NCBI GenBank assembly: GCA_001931905.2
Contig: MSJI02000763.1
Coordinates: 1-26,339, forward strand
Direction of reading: 5' to 3'
Source: Cladosporium sp. IMV 00045
Taxonomy: Eukaryota; Ascomycota; Dothideomycetes; Cladosporiales; Cladosporiaceae
Length of the DNA stretch: 26,339 nt
Program-made: the position numbers and the translations under genes
The notes under the pieces: generated by a model
Seen by the model: the letters and a program-made list of their open reading frames with translations, nothing else
What the model was told of the DNA's origin: nothing
Databases searched by the model: none
Shown: one piece after another, positions 1 through 9,028 of the stretch
Layout of the letters: every line of letters begins with the position of its first letter
How positions within the stretch are numbered: position 1 is the first letter of the stretch

Positions 1-350
1 AAAAAAAAAATTACTCAGAGAAGAATCAGAAGAATTCGTGTTTTCGTCGTAACGTCCCATTCCAGAAAAGAACGCTCTAGAGAACAAGAACAAATCGTCC
101 AAGATAAGTTCCGTCGTTTCAACAAAGAATTAAAATAACGATAAGGATAGCAGGGAAGAAGAAACGTAAGTTAGAAAGAAGAGCGCAAGCAAAAGAAACT
201 CCTAATAATGCACGCTCGCTTTCCCTTTCCTTCCCCTCTAACTCCAAAATCAACATCCAAACAAGGATCATAAACCACAGACCGGAAAACAAATCAGAAA
301 CAACAACATCCAAACTCCCCATCCACTAACACTCCACACACTCCCTACCC
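1..350. other. Left edge, 3' flank of the RhoGAP gene
   Basis: No coding region or RNA gene was recognised here. The stretch starts with a run of ten A and is A/C-rich on the plus strand, that is T/G-rich downstream of the minus-strand RhoGAP stop codon, which fits a 3' untranslated and intergenic region. Small open frames have no recognisable content. Confidence 0.5.
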
Positions 351-2732
351 CTAACTAACACCACTCCCCCTCCTCCCCTCCCCATAACCCCCATTTCCCT
401 CCCTCCCGCCACCAGCCCTCTCCTCAAAAACCCTCCTCAAATCATCCACGCTCGCCTTCCTCAAACCATTCCCGCCCGCACCGCCCGGCTGCAAAGAACC
501 ATTGGCGCCCGCACTCGCATTCGCAGCTTCCATACGCTTGAGCAAATCCGAGCTCGTGCTGCGCAACTTCGGCAAGCCGTGCCGGAACTCGTCGGAAGCG
601 GACAGCATGGCTATGCTAGTGGGTTCGTGCGAGCGCGGGCGGTGGGGGATGATGGGTTTTGCGAGCGTGGGGAGTTGGTTTTGATGGTGGGGTGGGCGGG
701 AGGCGGGCCAGGAGGGTTTGCGGAACGTGTTGGCGTCTGAGGCGGTTTGTTGTTGGGCTTTCTCGTCTTCGCCGAGAGCGCCGGGCGCAGAGAGGGGTTC
801 GGGGATGCTGGCTCTTTGCGAGGAGGTGCTTGCTCTTTGGGCGGCTTGGTGGGCTATGTGGGCGGCTGTGGCTTCTGAGGCGCTGCGGGCGACGTTTTGG
901 GTCAGGTCGGCGGAGGGGATTTGGCGCGCGAGGGCTTTGCGTTTGGGGACTTCGAGGTGGTGCAGTTCGGCGGAGGGGGTGCGGAGGGAGGACTTTTCGT
1001 TTAGGCTGGAGCCGCGGGTGAGGGGGAGGGATTCTTCTGCTGAGGCGTAGCCTTCGGGGGAGTCGGCGATGAGGGATCCCTTTTCGTGGTCGTTGAAGAG
1101 TGTGGAGTAGCGAGGGGGTGAGGGTGCTGGTTTGCGCTTTGGGATGGGTGGACGTTCGTCGTTGATGGCTCGTCCTGAGAAGGTGGGGACGGCGTGTGAG
1201 GTTGCTGGTCGAGGTGGCAGAGTTGGCGCACGTTTTAGTGTCATGTCGTCTTCATCGCCTGATAGTTCTGCGTCTAAGAGGTGGACTGTGTGGCTTTCTT
1301 CACTCGCTTCGTCAAAGTGAGGCATGGGCTTTGGCTCGTCAAGTGGATCTTCGTAATCTTTGGCTTCATAGGGTGGCTGAAGGTCTTTCCAGAAATCGGC
1401 CTCCTTGATGCTGAGTCGCTGTTGTAAGTCGTGCCACTCTTCTACCGCAGCTTGGATGATTCGCCGGATGACGCTCGTCATTTTGGCATCTTCCAGTTGG
1501 TTGGAGCCGCAGACAAGTGTCATTGCGAAGCAAATGGCGAGGTTGTTTGCATCCATCTTGTTCTTAGGTTCTTGAGCTGCAACGATCGATAGCATCGGAA
1601 GTAGATGTCTGAGGAGAATTCCTCTGCTTGTGGTGCTCAGTGGCGACTGAACCGAGTTGGTTGAAAAGATGTTTTCCAGGTCTTCGATGGTGATCTCAAC
1701 ATCTGGACTTCCGAACTGGTCGCGGAGTGATGCATAGCTCGACTCTGGAAAGATAGGCTGCCTCAATTCGCGATACCAGGTCTTGATAAGAGAAGCAGCT
1801 GAGTGGACGCCATAAGCATCTTCGATCTTGACTTCGCTGACCAAACCCGGATCAACGCCTGGCTCCACGAAAGTCGCACCGAATTCTTTCCAAATGATGT
1901 ACATTTGGCCGCGATCATATGCTTCTCTGAGAACGCCTGTGAGGACAGTATGGGGTGGAATCCGGAACAGTCCTTCGGTCTTGATGTTTGGTGGAAGCAG
2001 AATGAAGCTGGTTGTCTCTCGCAATACCCTGGGGAGTCTCGTCTTTGTCGGATCCGCAGAGCTCTCTGGCAAGGGCTTGGTGGCCCCAAAAGCCCTCCGG
2101 CCGCTTGCATAAGGCACGTCGATATCCGGACATAGCTTCCTGTCGTGCACGTATACGACGGGTGGTATGAGCAGCCTCTCAATAGGAATCAACAAAGCCA
2201 GACCGGTCAAGGTGTTGACATGCACAATCTTCCTCCTGAATTTTGGCGAGACAACCGTGCCGAAGACATTGACAAGCACACGCACCCATGTCCTCGGATG
2301 TACGATATACAGCTTCTGTAGCTTCTTGCGGGTAGCTCGGCTAAGCACTTGGTATGCCTGCAAATACCAGCCAACCCCAGGACCTTGCTTTTTTTCCGTA
2401 GTAGCACCTTCAGGTTGACCGCCGGCGAAGAAGATGATTTCGTATTCGGTGCCGCTGATCAGTTCGTCTTCATCGGGTAGTCTTGCCAGCACATAGGGTA
2501 GTAATGCATTGTAATCGACTTCGTATGCATCGGGAAAAGCGGCGGCGTTGACGATGTAAGTCGGCAGGCCGGCTTCTGAAGGGAGTGGAGACTTGTAGAT
2601 GATAGAGGTGGCTAGGTTTGCGAGGTCATGGTCGAAGTCGGTGGAGGATCGCGCAGGTGGGACGGTGTTCAGGGAGTTTGAGCGGGATCTGTTGCCGCGG
2701 CGTTGTGTGACGGAAGCAAGGGCTGATCGCAT
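351..2732 (-). CDS. Rho GTPase-activating protein with N-terminal Sec14/CRAL-TRIO-like domain (ECM25-like)
   Basis: This 793-aa intronless protein most likely stimulates GTP hydrolysis by a Rho-family GTPase in polarity or cell-wall signalling at membranes. Residues about 57-198 look like the CRAL-TRIO/Sec14-like module of p50RhoGAP-type proteins (IIFFAGG, then KLYIVHPRTWVRVLV, then RKIVHVNTLTGLALLIP). The RhoGAP domain spans about 235-440, with the arginine-finger motif EGLFRIPP and R257 as candidate catalytic arginine. The tail beyond about 470 is long and low in complexity, with proline-rich PxxP stretches (TLPPRP, PPIPKRKPAPSPPR) that could bind SH3 domains, and a Gly-rich end. The first ATG at 2732 is used; the whole frame is open and domain order is intact. 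Domain order matches fungal ECM25-type RhoGAPs. The target GTPase and lipid binding are not shown by the sequence. The gene is divergent from asparagine synthetase. Confidence 0.9.
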   Translation of the reverse strand: MRSALASVTQRRGNRSRSNSLNTVPPARSSTDFDHDLANLATSIIYKSPLPSEAGLPTYIVNAAAFPDAYEVDYNALLPYVLARLPDEDELISGTEYEIIFFAGGQPEGATTEKKQGPGVGWYLQAYQVLSRATRKKLQKLYIVHPRTWVRVLVNVFGTVVSPKFRRKIVHVNTLTGLALLIPIERLLIPPVVYVHDRKLCPDIDVPYASGRRAFGATKPLPESSADPTKTRLPRVLRETTSFILLPPNIKTEGLFRIPPHTVLTGVLREAYDRGQMYIIWKEFGATFVEPGVDPGLVSEVKIEDAYGVHSAASLIKTWYRELRQPIFPESSYASLRDQFGSPDVEITIEDLENIFSTNSVQSPLSTTSRGILLRHLLPMLSIVAAQEPKNKMDANNLAICFAMTLVCGSNQLEDAKMTSVIRRIIQAAVEEWHDLQQRLSIKEADFWKDLQPPYEAKDYEDPLDEPKPMPHFDEASEESHTVHLLDAELSGDEDDMTLKRAPTLPPRPATSHAVPTFSGRAINDERPPIPKRKPAPSPPRYSTLFNDHEKGSLIADSPEGYASAEESLPLTRGSSLNEKSSLRTPSAELHHLEVPKRKALARQIPSADLTQNVARSASEATAAHIAHQAAQRASTSSQRASIPEPLSAPGALGEDEKAQQQTASDANTFRKPSWPASRPPHHQNQLPTLAKPIIPHRPRSHEPTSIAMLSASDEFRHGLPKLRSTSSDLLKRMEAANASAGANGSLQPGGAGGNGLRKASVDDLRRVFEERAGGGREGNGGYGEGRRGSGVS

Positions 2733-3176
2733 TTTGAGGATGATTGGAGTGTGAAATGTATTCGGCTATGACATGCTGTGTTGGAATGGGTCGTATGCCA
2801 AAGACAGTCAGCCCTGGAGGAGCGGTATGGTGTGTGTTGCCAGGATCCAAAAGTTGGTTGGCTAGTTTTGGTGATATTGCGGAAGTGGGACGAGAAGAAG
2901 GCAGGGATGATGAGTGGGTTGTCTGAAGAGTCAGTGAAGAGTGGATATTGAAGAATGTGAAGAACAGTAGTCAATAAGGTAGAGTGAGATTTATTATTGT
3001 ACGTAGAAGGGTGGAAGAATGATGGTGGTGCTACAAGCAACGGTTTCTACCCCAAACAAACATTCCCACATCTCGCAGCCAGCCCAGTTTGGAGACCCTG
3101 CAGACTCCGGCGTGGAGGATGGAAGAGAGGAACTAGTGGGACTTCGATAAGAACGGGATGGAACGGGACGCAGCGA

Positions 3177-3206
3177 GACGGGACGGGACGGGACGGAACG
3201 GAAAGG
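3177..3206. repeat. GACGG pentanucleotide microsatellite
   Basis: Four perfect GACGG units (3177-3196) are followed by two degenerate ones (AACGG, AAAGG). Just upstream, 3151-3170 carries two near-identical 10-bp units (GAACGGGATG, GAACGGGACG). The tract lies in the shared promoter about 310 bp before the asparagine synthetase start. It may vary in length between strains. No function is claimed. Confidence 0.85.
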
Positions 3207-3399
3207 ATAACGATAAGGCGTCGATAAGAGAAATGTGACAGATTCGGTGCGATTGCGGAGGAAGGAGGGGCGAGAAGGCAAGAATCGCTCTCTCAGTCAT
3301 CAGTCAGATAGTCACCAGCAAAAGTGCGGGGAGGGACAGTGAGTGGCTTTCTCTTTGCGCGCCCTCCGACGACTCATCAATTGGATTGGCATTGGGATT

Positions 3400-3406
3400 T
3401 GACTCA
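3400..3406 (+). promoter_or_regulatory. TGACTCA, Gcn4/CPC1-type general amino acid control site
   Basis: A perfect TGACTCA heptamer lies 113 bp upstream of the asparagine synthetase ATG and 16 bp upstream of its TATA box. A one-mismatch copy, CGACTCA, is at 3370-3376. This is the established consensus for Gcn4 in yeast and for CPC1/CpcA in filamentous fungi, which induce amino acid biosynthesis genes on starvation. Placement fits a working site; binding itself is inferred. Confidence 0.7.
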
Positions 3407-3421
3407 TGCGCCGAGCCCCGA

Positions 3422-3427
3422 TATAAA
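3422..3427 (+). promoter_or_regulatory. TATA box of asparagine synthetase
   Basis: TATAAA lies 97 bp before the start codon at 3519, followed by a pyrimidine-rich leader (CTCTCC, CTTTTCCACTC). Spacing is usual for a fungal core promoter. Confidence 0.65.
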
Positions 3428-3518
3428 CTCTCCAAGCAACTTTTCCACTCTTGACCCCCGAAATATTCCTCTCTTTGATTGTATACACCAATTACACCCC
3501 ATACACAATACCGCCAAA

Positions 3519-5512
3519 ATGTGTGGTATCTTCGCTTGCCACAGGTAATCCCTCCATACACCTCCTCCTCAAGCCCCTCTATCAAAATCACCCCGCTCAC
3601 AATTCTTTTCTCTCCATACAGACATCCCGATGTGCAAAAGTTCAGGCCCACGGCCATTCGCATGGGCAAGCAGGTCAAGCACCGCGGTCCCGATTGGAGT
3701 GGCAACCACATTGCCAACAACACCATCCTCGTCCATGAGCGTCTAAGTATCGTCGGTGTTGGTGAGTCTGCGATCTTCCATCCCCTCTTATCTCTCCAAA
3801 CACCGCCAATTCAAGTCGCATACCACATCCATGCAGCTACCAAAAAAGCTACCCACTAACACTTCTCCCTTCAAGAATCCGGCGCCCAGCCCATCACCAA
3901 CGAAGACGAGTCCGTCTCCCTCGCCGTCAACGGTGAAATCTACAACCACAAGATCCTCCGCAACTCCCTCTCAAAAACCTATCCCTTCAAGACCCACTCC
4001 GACTGCGAGGTCATCATCCCCCTGTACCAAGAGCATGGAATCGATACTCCCAAATTCCTCGACGGCATGTTCAGCTGGGTTCTCCACGACAAGAAGCTCG
4101 ACCGTGTCATCGCCGCTAGAGATCCCATCGGTGTCACCACCTTCTACATGGGCCGCTCTTCCCAGACCCCCGGCGCCGTCTACTTCGCCTCTGAGTTGAA
4201 GTGCCTGCACCCCGTCTGCGACTCCATTCAGAGCTTCCCTCCCGGCCACGTCTACGACAGCCAGACCGACTCCCTCACCCAGTACTTCACTCCCAAGTGG
4301 CTGGTCGAGCCCTCCAACATCCCCACCACTCCCATCGACTACAAGCTACTGAGAGAGACTTTCGAGCGCTCCGTCAGGAAGAGACTGATGGCCGAGGTTC
4401 CTTACGGTGTCCTTCTCTCCGGTGGTCTCGACAGCTCGCTCGTTGCCTCTATCGCCCAGCGCGAGACTCTCAGATTGCAGCGCGAGTACGCCAAGCAGAT
4501 CAGGGAATCCGGCGCCAACACCCCTACCGCCTACAACAACGCACTCGGCGCTCCCGTCACCAACGGCGAGGATGATCTCGCCGGTATTGACGAGAACTAC
4601 CACCTCAACTCCGTGCCTTTGCTCTCCCAGCTTAACAGTTTCTCCATCGGTCTTCCCGGCTCGCCTGACGGCAAGGCCGCCGCTGAGGTCGCCCGCTTCC
4701 TCGGCACCAAGCACCACGCCATGACTTTCACCATCCAGGAGGGTCTCGATGCGCTGTACGATGTCATTTTCCACCTTGAGTCCTACGACGTCACCACCAT
4801 CCGCGCCTCCACCCCCATGTTCCTGCTCTCACGCAAGATCAAGGCTATGGGTGTCAAGATGGTCCTGTCCGGTGAGGGTTCCGACGAGGCCTTCGGTGGC
4901 TACCTCTACTTCCACAACGCGCCCGACAAGAAGGCTTTCCACGAGGAGACCGTCCGCCGTGTCAAGAACCTCCACCTCGCCGACTGCCTGCGCGCCAACA
5001 AGTCCACCTCCGCCTGGGGCGTCGAAGCGCGCGTCCCCTTCCTGGACAAGGAATTCCTCGACGTGGCCATGAACATCGACCCGGAGGAGAAGCTGATCAA
5101 GAAGGATCAGGGCCGCATCGAGAAGTACATCATGCGCAAAGCCTTCGACACGACGGGCGAGCTGGGCGCCAAGCCCTACCTGCCGGAGCACATCTTGTGG
5201 CGGCAGAAGGAGCAGTTCAGCGACGGCGTCGGCTACGGCTGGATCGACGGGCTGAAGGACGAGGCCAAGAAGAACGTGACCGACGCGCAGATGGTCGAGG
5301 CCACCATCCGCGCCGACAAGCCCCACTGGGGCGACGACATCCCGGACACCAAGGAGGCCTACTGGTACCGCTGCATGTTCGACGAGCACTTCCCGCCCCA
5401 GTGCGCCGGCACCGTCGAGCGCTGGACCCCTACTTGGAGCAAGCAGACCGATCCTTCCGGTCGTGCGATCGCGAGCCACGATTCCGCTTACAAGCCTGGT
5501 GAGGGTAAGTAG
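3519..5512 (+). CDS. asn2: Asparagine synthetase (glutamine-hydrolysing)
   Basis: It makes asparagine from aspartate, glutamine and ATP in the cytosol. Exons are 3519-3544, 3622-3761 and 3876-5512; introns of 77 and 114 nt start GTAATC and GTGAGT and end CAG and AAG. The spliced frame is 600 codons. The N-terminus [12 protein letters not shown] supplies Cys2, the class-II glutaminase nucleophile; HRGPDW and NGEIYNH are glutamine-site motifs. The ATP-pyrophosphatase loop SGGLDSS is at about 237-243, and [30 protein letters not shown] and RKAF are synthetase motifs. Length is near that of yeast Asn1/Asn2 with a modest insertion after the PP-loop. The ATG has A at -3. Exon 3 is strongly biased to C-ending codons, as in highly expressed genes. 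A TGACTCA site upstream suggests cross-pathway control. Confidence 0.96.
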
Positions 5513-5916
5513 GGAAAAGGCTTGGGGAGATTTTTCTTAAGACGAGATTTTCGGCTTCTTGTGTTTCGATAGATATACCTGCTTGTGTGGGTGGCAAATA
5601 CGTGTGAATGTTGAGAATGAAATTGCATGATTTTACAAGACAAGGGTGAAAGAAAAAGAGGAAACGAAAACAAGGCAAAAGAAACATTAGACAAGAGGCA
5701 AATTGGTCACTCATATTCAGATCCGATCCGTTTCTCGCTTCCTCTTCGTTAGAGGATAAATTTCTACCGTGCAATGTCTTGAATTACATCACATCAAATA
5801 AACAAAAGTTGAAATTTCCAATCCGCTAACTAACAATAACATGCTACATCGCTAACCGCTCTGATCCAAGCCCCATAGATGCGCCATCGTGAATTCCTCA
5901 AGTAATGTACAACAAT
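5513..5916. other. Convergent 3' region
   Basis: This stretch holds the 3' ends of asparagine synthetase (+) and the zinc-finger/ankyrin gene (-). AATAAA at 5797-5802 on the plus strand, 285 nt after the synthetase stop codon, could serve as a polyadenylation signal. Nothing else was recognised. Confidence 0.5.
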
Positions 5917-7488
5917 TTACATCTCACCCCGCATCTCCTCCGCAGTAGGATCATCAGGATAAAGCTTCTCCATGAGCAAGCCGACAATCTCACTGTGGCC
6001 TTTCATCGTCGCCCACGTCAGCGCCGCGGCTCCGCTGCCGTTCTCATCGGCATTTTTGATTTTCCCCGACGCCAGCAGCAATCTCACCACGTCCAGATGC
6101 CCGTTCGACGCCGCCCACGAAAGCGCCGTGGAGCCCTGCGGGTCCTGGTACTCGACGTCGATGTCCTTGCGCTGCAGCAGGAGCTCTACGATCTCGGCGT
6201 GCCCGTGCGACGAGGCGGTCAGCAGCGCCGTCCAGCCGTACTGGTCCGGGCTGTTGACTTCGACTTTGCCGAAGGAGAGGGTGCGTCGCACGCCCTCGAC
6301 GTTTCCCTGCGCCGTGTAGTCCCACAGGTAGGCGGGGTGGGGGGCCCAGCCGAAGAGTTTCTGCGGCCCGCGCTTCAGCTTGTATCTGTCCCAGAAGCTC
6401 TCTTCGCGCCGCGCGAAGTGCAGCTCTTCGTCGATCGGCTCGAGCATGGGCGCCGGCATGTCTTCGGACAGCGTGGTGCGGTCGCCGATGCTTCGCGCTG
6501 AGGAGCTGGAGGAGCGGTGGAGGGATCCCCCCGCCACGGAACTTCGCGGGGAGCGGTTGAGGAAGAGCGAGCCGATGGAGCCCAGGCTTGCGATGGAGTG
6601 TTTGCTGTTTGTGCTGAGCATGCTGGCGCCCGCGCTGGATCTGGGGCGCTTGAGTTGGGCGCTTAGGCGGCCTTCTCGGGCGAGATCGGCGGAGTTGTGG
6701 CTGGAGTTGACTTCTAGAGAGACGCGCTTCATGGCGTCGGACAGCGGCATGACGCTGTCTGTGGCTTCCTGGCTCTCGGTCGTTGTCATGGTGGGCATAT
6801 CGTCGGGGATTTGCAAAGAGGTGGCGAGGTTGGTCTGGCTGGCCGCTTTGATGGCATCGAGGATAGAACCGTCCACGGTAGGCGGTGGGGTTGGAGGTGC
6901 TGCGTGACTCGGGGCTTCATCGCGTTCTGCATCGTGTCTTGCATCATGGTCTGCACCGTGTTCTGCATCGTGTTCTGTATCGTGTTCTGGAAGGAGAGTA
7001 GGTAAATCCGGAGGAGAATCCAGTGTGGATGTCACGTCCGTGACCTTTCCATATGAGCTCATCTCCATGACTCGAAAAGAAAGCTGCTCTGGGACTTTCG
7101 GTACCGGTGGTACAGGGTCACGTTGACCAGCATCGTCAAATGTTGGTGGCGGTGTGCGGTCCCTTGGGTCGGATCCTGTTCGCATTTGCTTTGCGGGCTG
7201 GTCATTTAACTCGCTGGTGACTGAACGCTTTCGAGAAGGACTTATCGCGGGAACAGGAGGGACAGGAGGGATGACAGCTCCTGGGCATTGTCCATGACGG
7301 AGATGTCGTTCGACGCCAGCCTTCCGTGTGAAGCCTCGCTCGCATTGTGGGCATGGAAACTGCTCGGGCAATGGCGTACCGGCTTTCTTCGCGTGCTCGT
7401 TCGTTCGCAAATGAGCCTTGAAGGCACGCTGCTGCCCGCAGTAGACGTTGCAGATATCGCAGGTCAATCCCTCCGCTGCCCTCGGCAT
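5917..7488 (-). CDS. C2H2-type zinc-finger protein with C-terminal ankyrin repeats
   Basis: The 523-aa protein has two zinc-finger-like units at the N-terminus and ankyrin repeats at the C-terminus. Finger 1 is C10-x2-C13-x12-H26-x5-H32. Finger 2 is C46-x2-C49-x12-H62, with H65 (x2) or C68 (x5) as last ligand, so it may be C2HC. Residues 169-188 are five HDAE-like tetrapeptides encoded by a 12-bp tandem repeat. A long Ser-rich low-complexity middle follows. About 391-510 hold three to four ankyrin repeats (YGWTALLTASSHGHAEIVELL, STALSWAASNGHLDVVRLLL, AALTWATMKGHSEIVGLLM). Such a layout suggests nucleic-acid or metal binding joined to a protein-interaction scaffold; the function is not known to me. 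The ATG at 7488 is the first in the frame after an upstream stop; a TAG acceptor-like site just before it leaves room for a 5' intron. Confidence 0.85.
   Translation of the reverse strand: MPRAAEGLTCDICNVYCGQQRAFKAHLRTNEHAKKAGTPLPEQFPCPQCERGFTRKAGVERHLRHGQCPGAVIPPVPPVPAISPSRKRSVTSELNDQPAKQMRTGSDPRDRTPPPTFDDAGQRDPVPPVPKVPEQLSFRVMEMSSYGKVTDVTSTLDSPPDLPTLLPEHDTEHDAEHGADHDARHDAERDEAPSHAAPPTPPPTVDGSILDAIKAASQTNLATSLQIPDDMPTMTTTESQEATDSVMPLSDAMKRVSLEVNSSHNSADLAREGRLSAQLKRPRSSAGASMLSTNSKHSIASLGSIGSLFLNRSPRSSVAGGSLHRSSSSSARSIGDRTTLSEDMPAPMLEPIDEELHFARREESFWDRYKLKRGPQKLFGWAPHPAYLWDYTAQGNVEGVRRTLSFGKVEVNSPDQYGWTALLTASSHGHAEIVELLLQRKDIDVEYQDPQGSTALSWAASNGHLDVVRLLLASGKIKNADENGSGAAALTWATMKGHSEIVGLLMEKLYPDDPTAEEMRGEM
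6925..6984 (-). repeat. 12-bp in-frame minisatellite, five units
   Basis: Five consecutive 12-bp units on the plus strand (TTCTGCATCGTG and variants TCTTGCATCATG, GTCTGCACCGTG, TTCTGTATCGTG) encode HDTE, HDAE, HGAD, HDAR and HDAE on the minus strand, inside the zinc-finger/ankyrin protein. The unit length is a multiple of three, so copy-number change would keep the frame. Confidence 0.9.
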
Positions 7489-8792
7489 TTCTATGATTGC
7501 AGGGGTAGTAAGGGTTCAAGTGGGATGCTGGTGGTGATCTCCAGCTCGCCAACAGCAGGATTCTCGCAGTTATGTAGCGAGGGTGGCGGATGCCATGCCC
7601 GTGGCATAGTCAGTATTTCTCGGGCGATGTGTTACCTCACGATAGCACCGCAGCCTTGGTGTCCCCACGGTTGTATGGCACTTTCTGACATGGTGCTCGA
7701 GCTGCTCTCGCCATGGCGTGTCGTATGCAGGAGGCACGGGGTCCTTTGGGGAGTGAGGTCAGTGCGGAGGCGCCTCGCCTCGTCCCTTCGGCAAGTGGGT
7801 CCTCCGCAGCAGCGGCATGCCCCGTACTGAGGCTCTCCTTGCTATTGCTGACGACAACAAAAGCTGCCTTACTTTCTACGCCGTCATCATTGTCTGCCAA
7901 TCATCGCTTCAGGCTATACTATTGGCCTGTGATCGTAATGACTGCTAGCTGGATGAGTGCAGCTCTATGGTGCCAGTCGAAAACTTGAAACGCGAGTAGT
8001 GTCAGCATTCTGGATCTTTACCTCAACAGTATACAGCACGACCCATTAAGCTGCACGTTGAATATAGCAGAGGAACACAGTCTACGCATGATATTTCTCA
8101 GAATCTTCAGCTGAAGCCCGCATGGGCATATATCAGCCTCACCGCTGACATGGAACCATAGCCGGGGGTTCTTCCGTGTTCCTTCTGCGCACTGCTCATA
8201 TCTACATGTACTTGTGTATTCGCCCGACACATGCAGAAAGATTTTACGGCATCGCCCGGTCAATATAATTTCACCTCTCGGTGTCGTGAAGGCGAACATG
8301 GTCCCCCACCCCAACGTACGTGTCAACGACATGCCGACGCTGGAACGACTCGATTGAGGCAATTCTTCACCGGATCCTGAAGTGAGGATGCACTGATTGG
8401 ATGCGGGACTACCGCGTGACCTCTCAGCCTTGTTATTGCAAGCATTTGAACACATCTTCAGCTTCTATTCCTCGAACAAGTCAAATTTATAGCTCAAGGA
8501 GGCTGAGCTGCATTGCAGGCCGGTCAACTGAACGTCTCCCATGGTCACGGCATTGCTGGACTCCCCTTGGCTTGAATGTAATCTTCTTTGGGACTATGAA
8601 AGATGACACGGCATTTGGACGACGCTGGAACGATTGTTCGATTGGCCTGTCTGGCTCTGCTGCGGATTGATGCATCTTACGGCGTCTTGAAACTTTGTTC
8701 CTATCACACGTATGCCATGCAGACCCGGGGGCTAAGCAAAACATCAAATCTTACTAAAGGATCAGCATTCAAAACCGATAAAAAGATCAAAA
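7489..8792. other. Long intergenic region upstream of the zinc-finger/ankyrin gene
   Basis: I see no recognisable gene in these 1.3 kb. Several open frames of 60-180 codons on both strands show no domain, no sensible composition and no splice continuity with neighbours. The part near 7489 must hold the promoter and leader of the zinc-finger/ankyrin gene. A small inverted repeat ATGCCA-N6-TGGCAT lies at 7590-7607. The right end runs into the 5S rRNA terminator. Confidence 0.5.
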
Positions 8793-8911
8793 ACATACAA
8801 CAGGCGGGATTCCCAGATGGTCACCCACTCTAGTACTAGTCGCCCGGTTCAGTGCTTATGTATGGCAGAGCGGACGGGATGCCCAGTTTTCACTGACCTA
8901 TGGTCGTATGT
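8793..8911 (-). rRNA. 5S ribosomal RNA gene
   Basis: The minus strand from 8911 to 8793 is a 119-nt 5S rRNA, the structural RNA of the large ribosomal subunit. It begins ACATACGACCATAGG and ends CCTGTTGTATGT; these ends pair as helix I. The inner region has GGTCAGTG, which pairs with CACTGAACC (one bulged A, as in normal 5S helix II), then CCCGTCCGCTC, TAAGCACTGAACC, and the conserved TAGTACTAGAGTGGGTGACC with GGGAATCCC. The internal A-box/C-box promoter of a type 1 RNA polymerase III gene therefore looks intact. A T run at 8793-8789, followed by a second one about 8784-8780, serves as terminator. It is a single copy between protein genes, as expected for the dispersed 5S genes of many filamentous fungi. 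It appears functional rather than a pseudogene, though I could not fold it by program. Confidence 0.93.
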
Positions 8912-9028
8912 GTCATTAACATTGCTTTGGTTTATTATAACATCCAATGTGTTGTTGACCAGCCAGAATGTCACCAACGAATACTTCGAGGCGTGCCTTA
9001 CTACGTGAGCCTCTCCCGAAAAATGTCT

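Larger units (their letters stand above)
2733..3518. other. Divergent promoter region, RhoGAP / asparagine synthetase
   Basis: This 786-bp spacer separates two start codons pointing away from each other, so both promoters must lie here. The right part holds the asparagine synthetase elements listed separately (TATAAA, TGACTCA). ATTGG at 3385-3389 is an inverted CCAAT box. The middle has G-rich short repeats. No open frame here has recognisable content. Confidence 0.7.

Noticed and set aside
4829..5479. 216-codon minus-strand open frame inside asparagine synthetase
   Set aside because: It is an antisense shadow caused by strong C-ending codon bias; composition is Val/Leu/Gly/Ala-rich without any domain.
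5905..6501. 198-codon plus-strand open frame opposite the ankyrin region
   Set aside because: Antisense shadow of a real coding region with low-complexity Arg-rich content.
7288..7830. 180-codon plus-strand open frame over the start of the zinc-finger gene
   Set aside because: No domain or splice continuity; it overlaps the well-supported zinc-finger exon on the other strand.
7489..7900. Additional upstream coding exon for the zinc-finger/ankyrin gene
   Set aside because: An acceptor-like TAG lies just before the ATG, but no upstream frame gives recognisable protein; kept only as a possible 5' intron.
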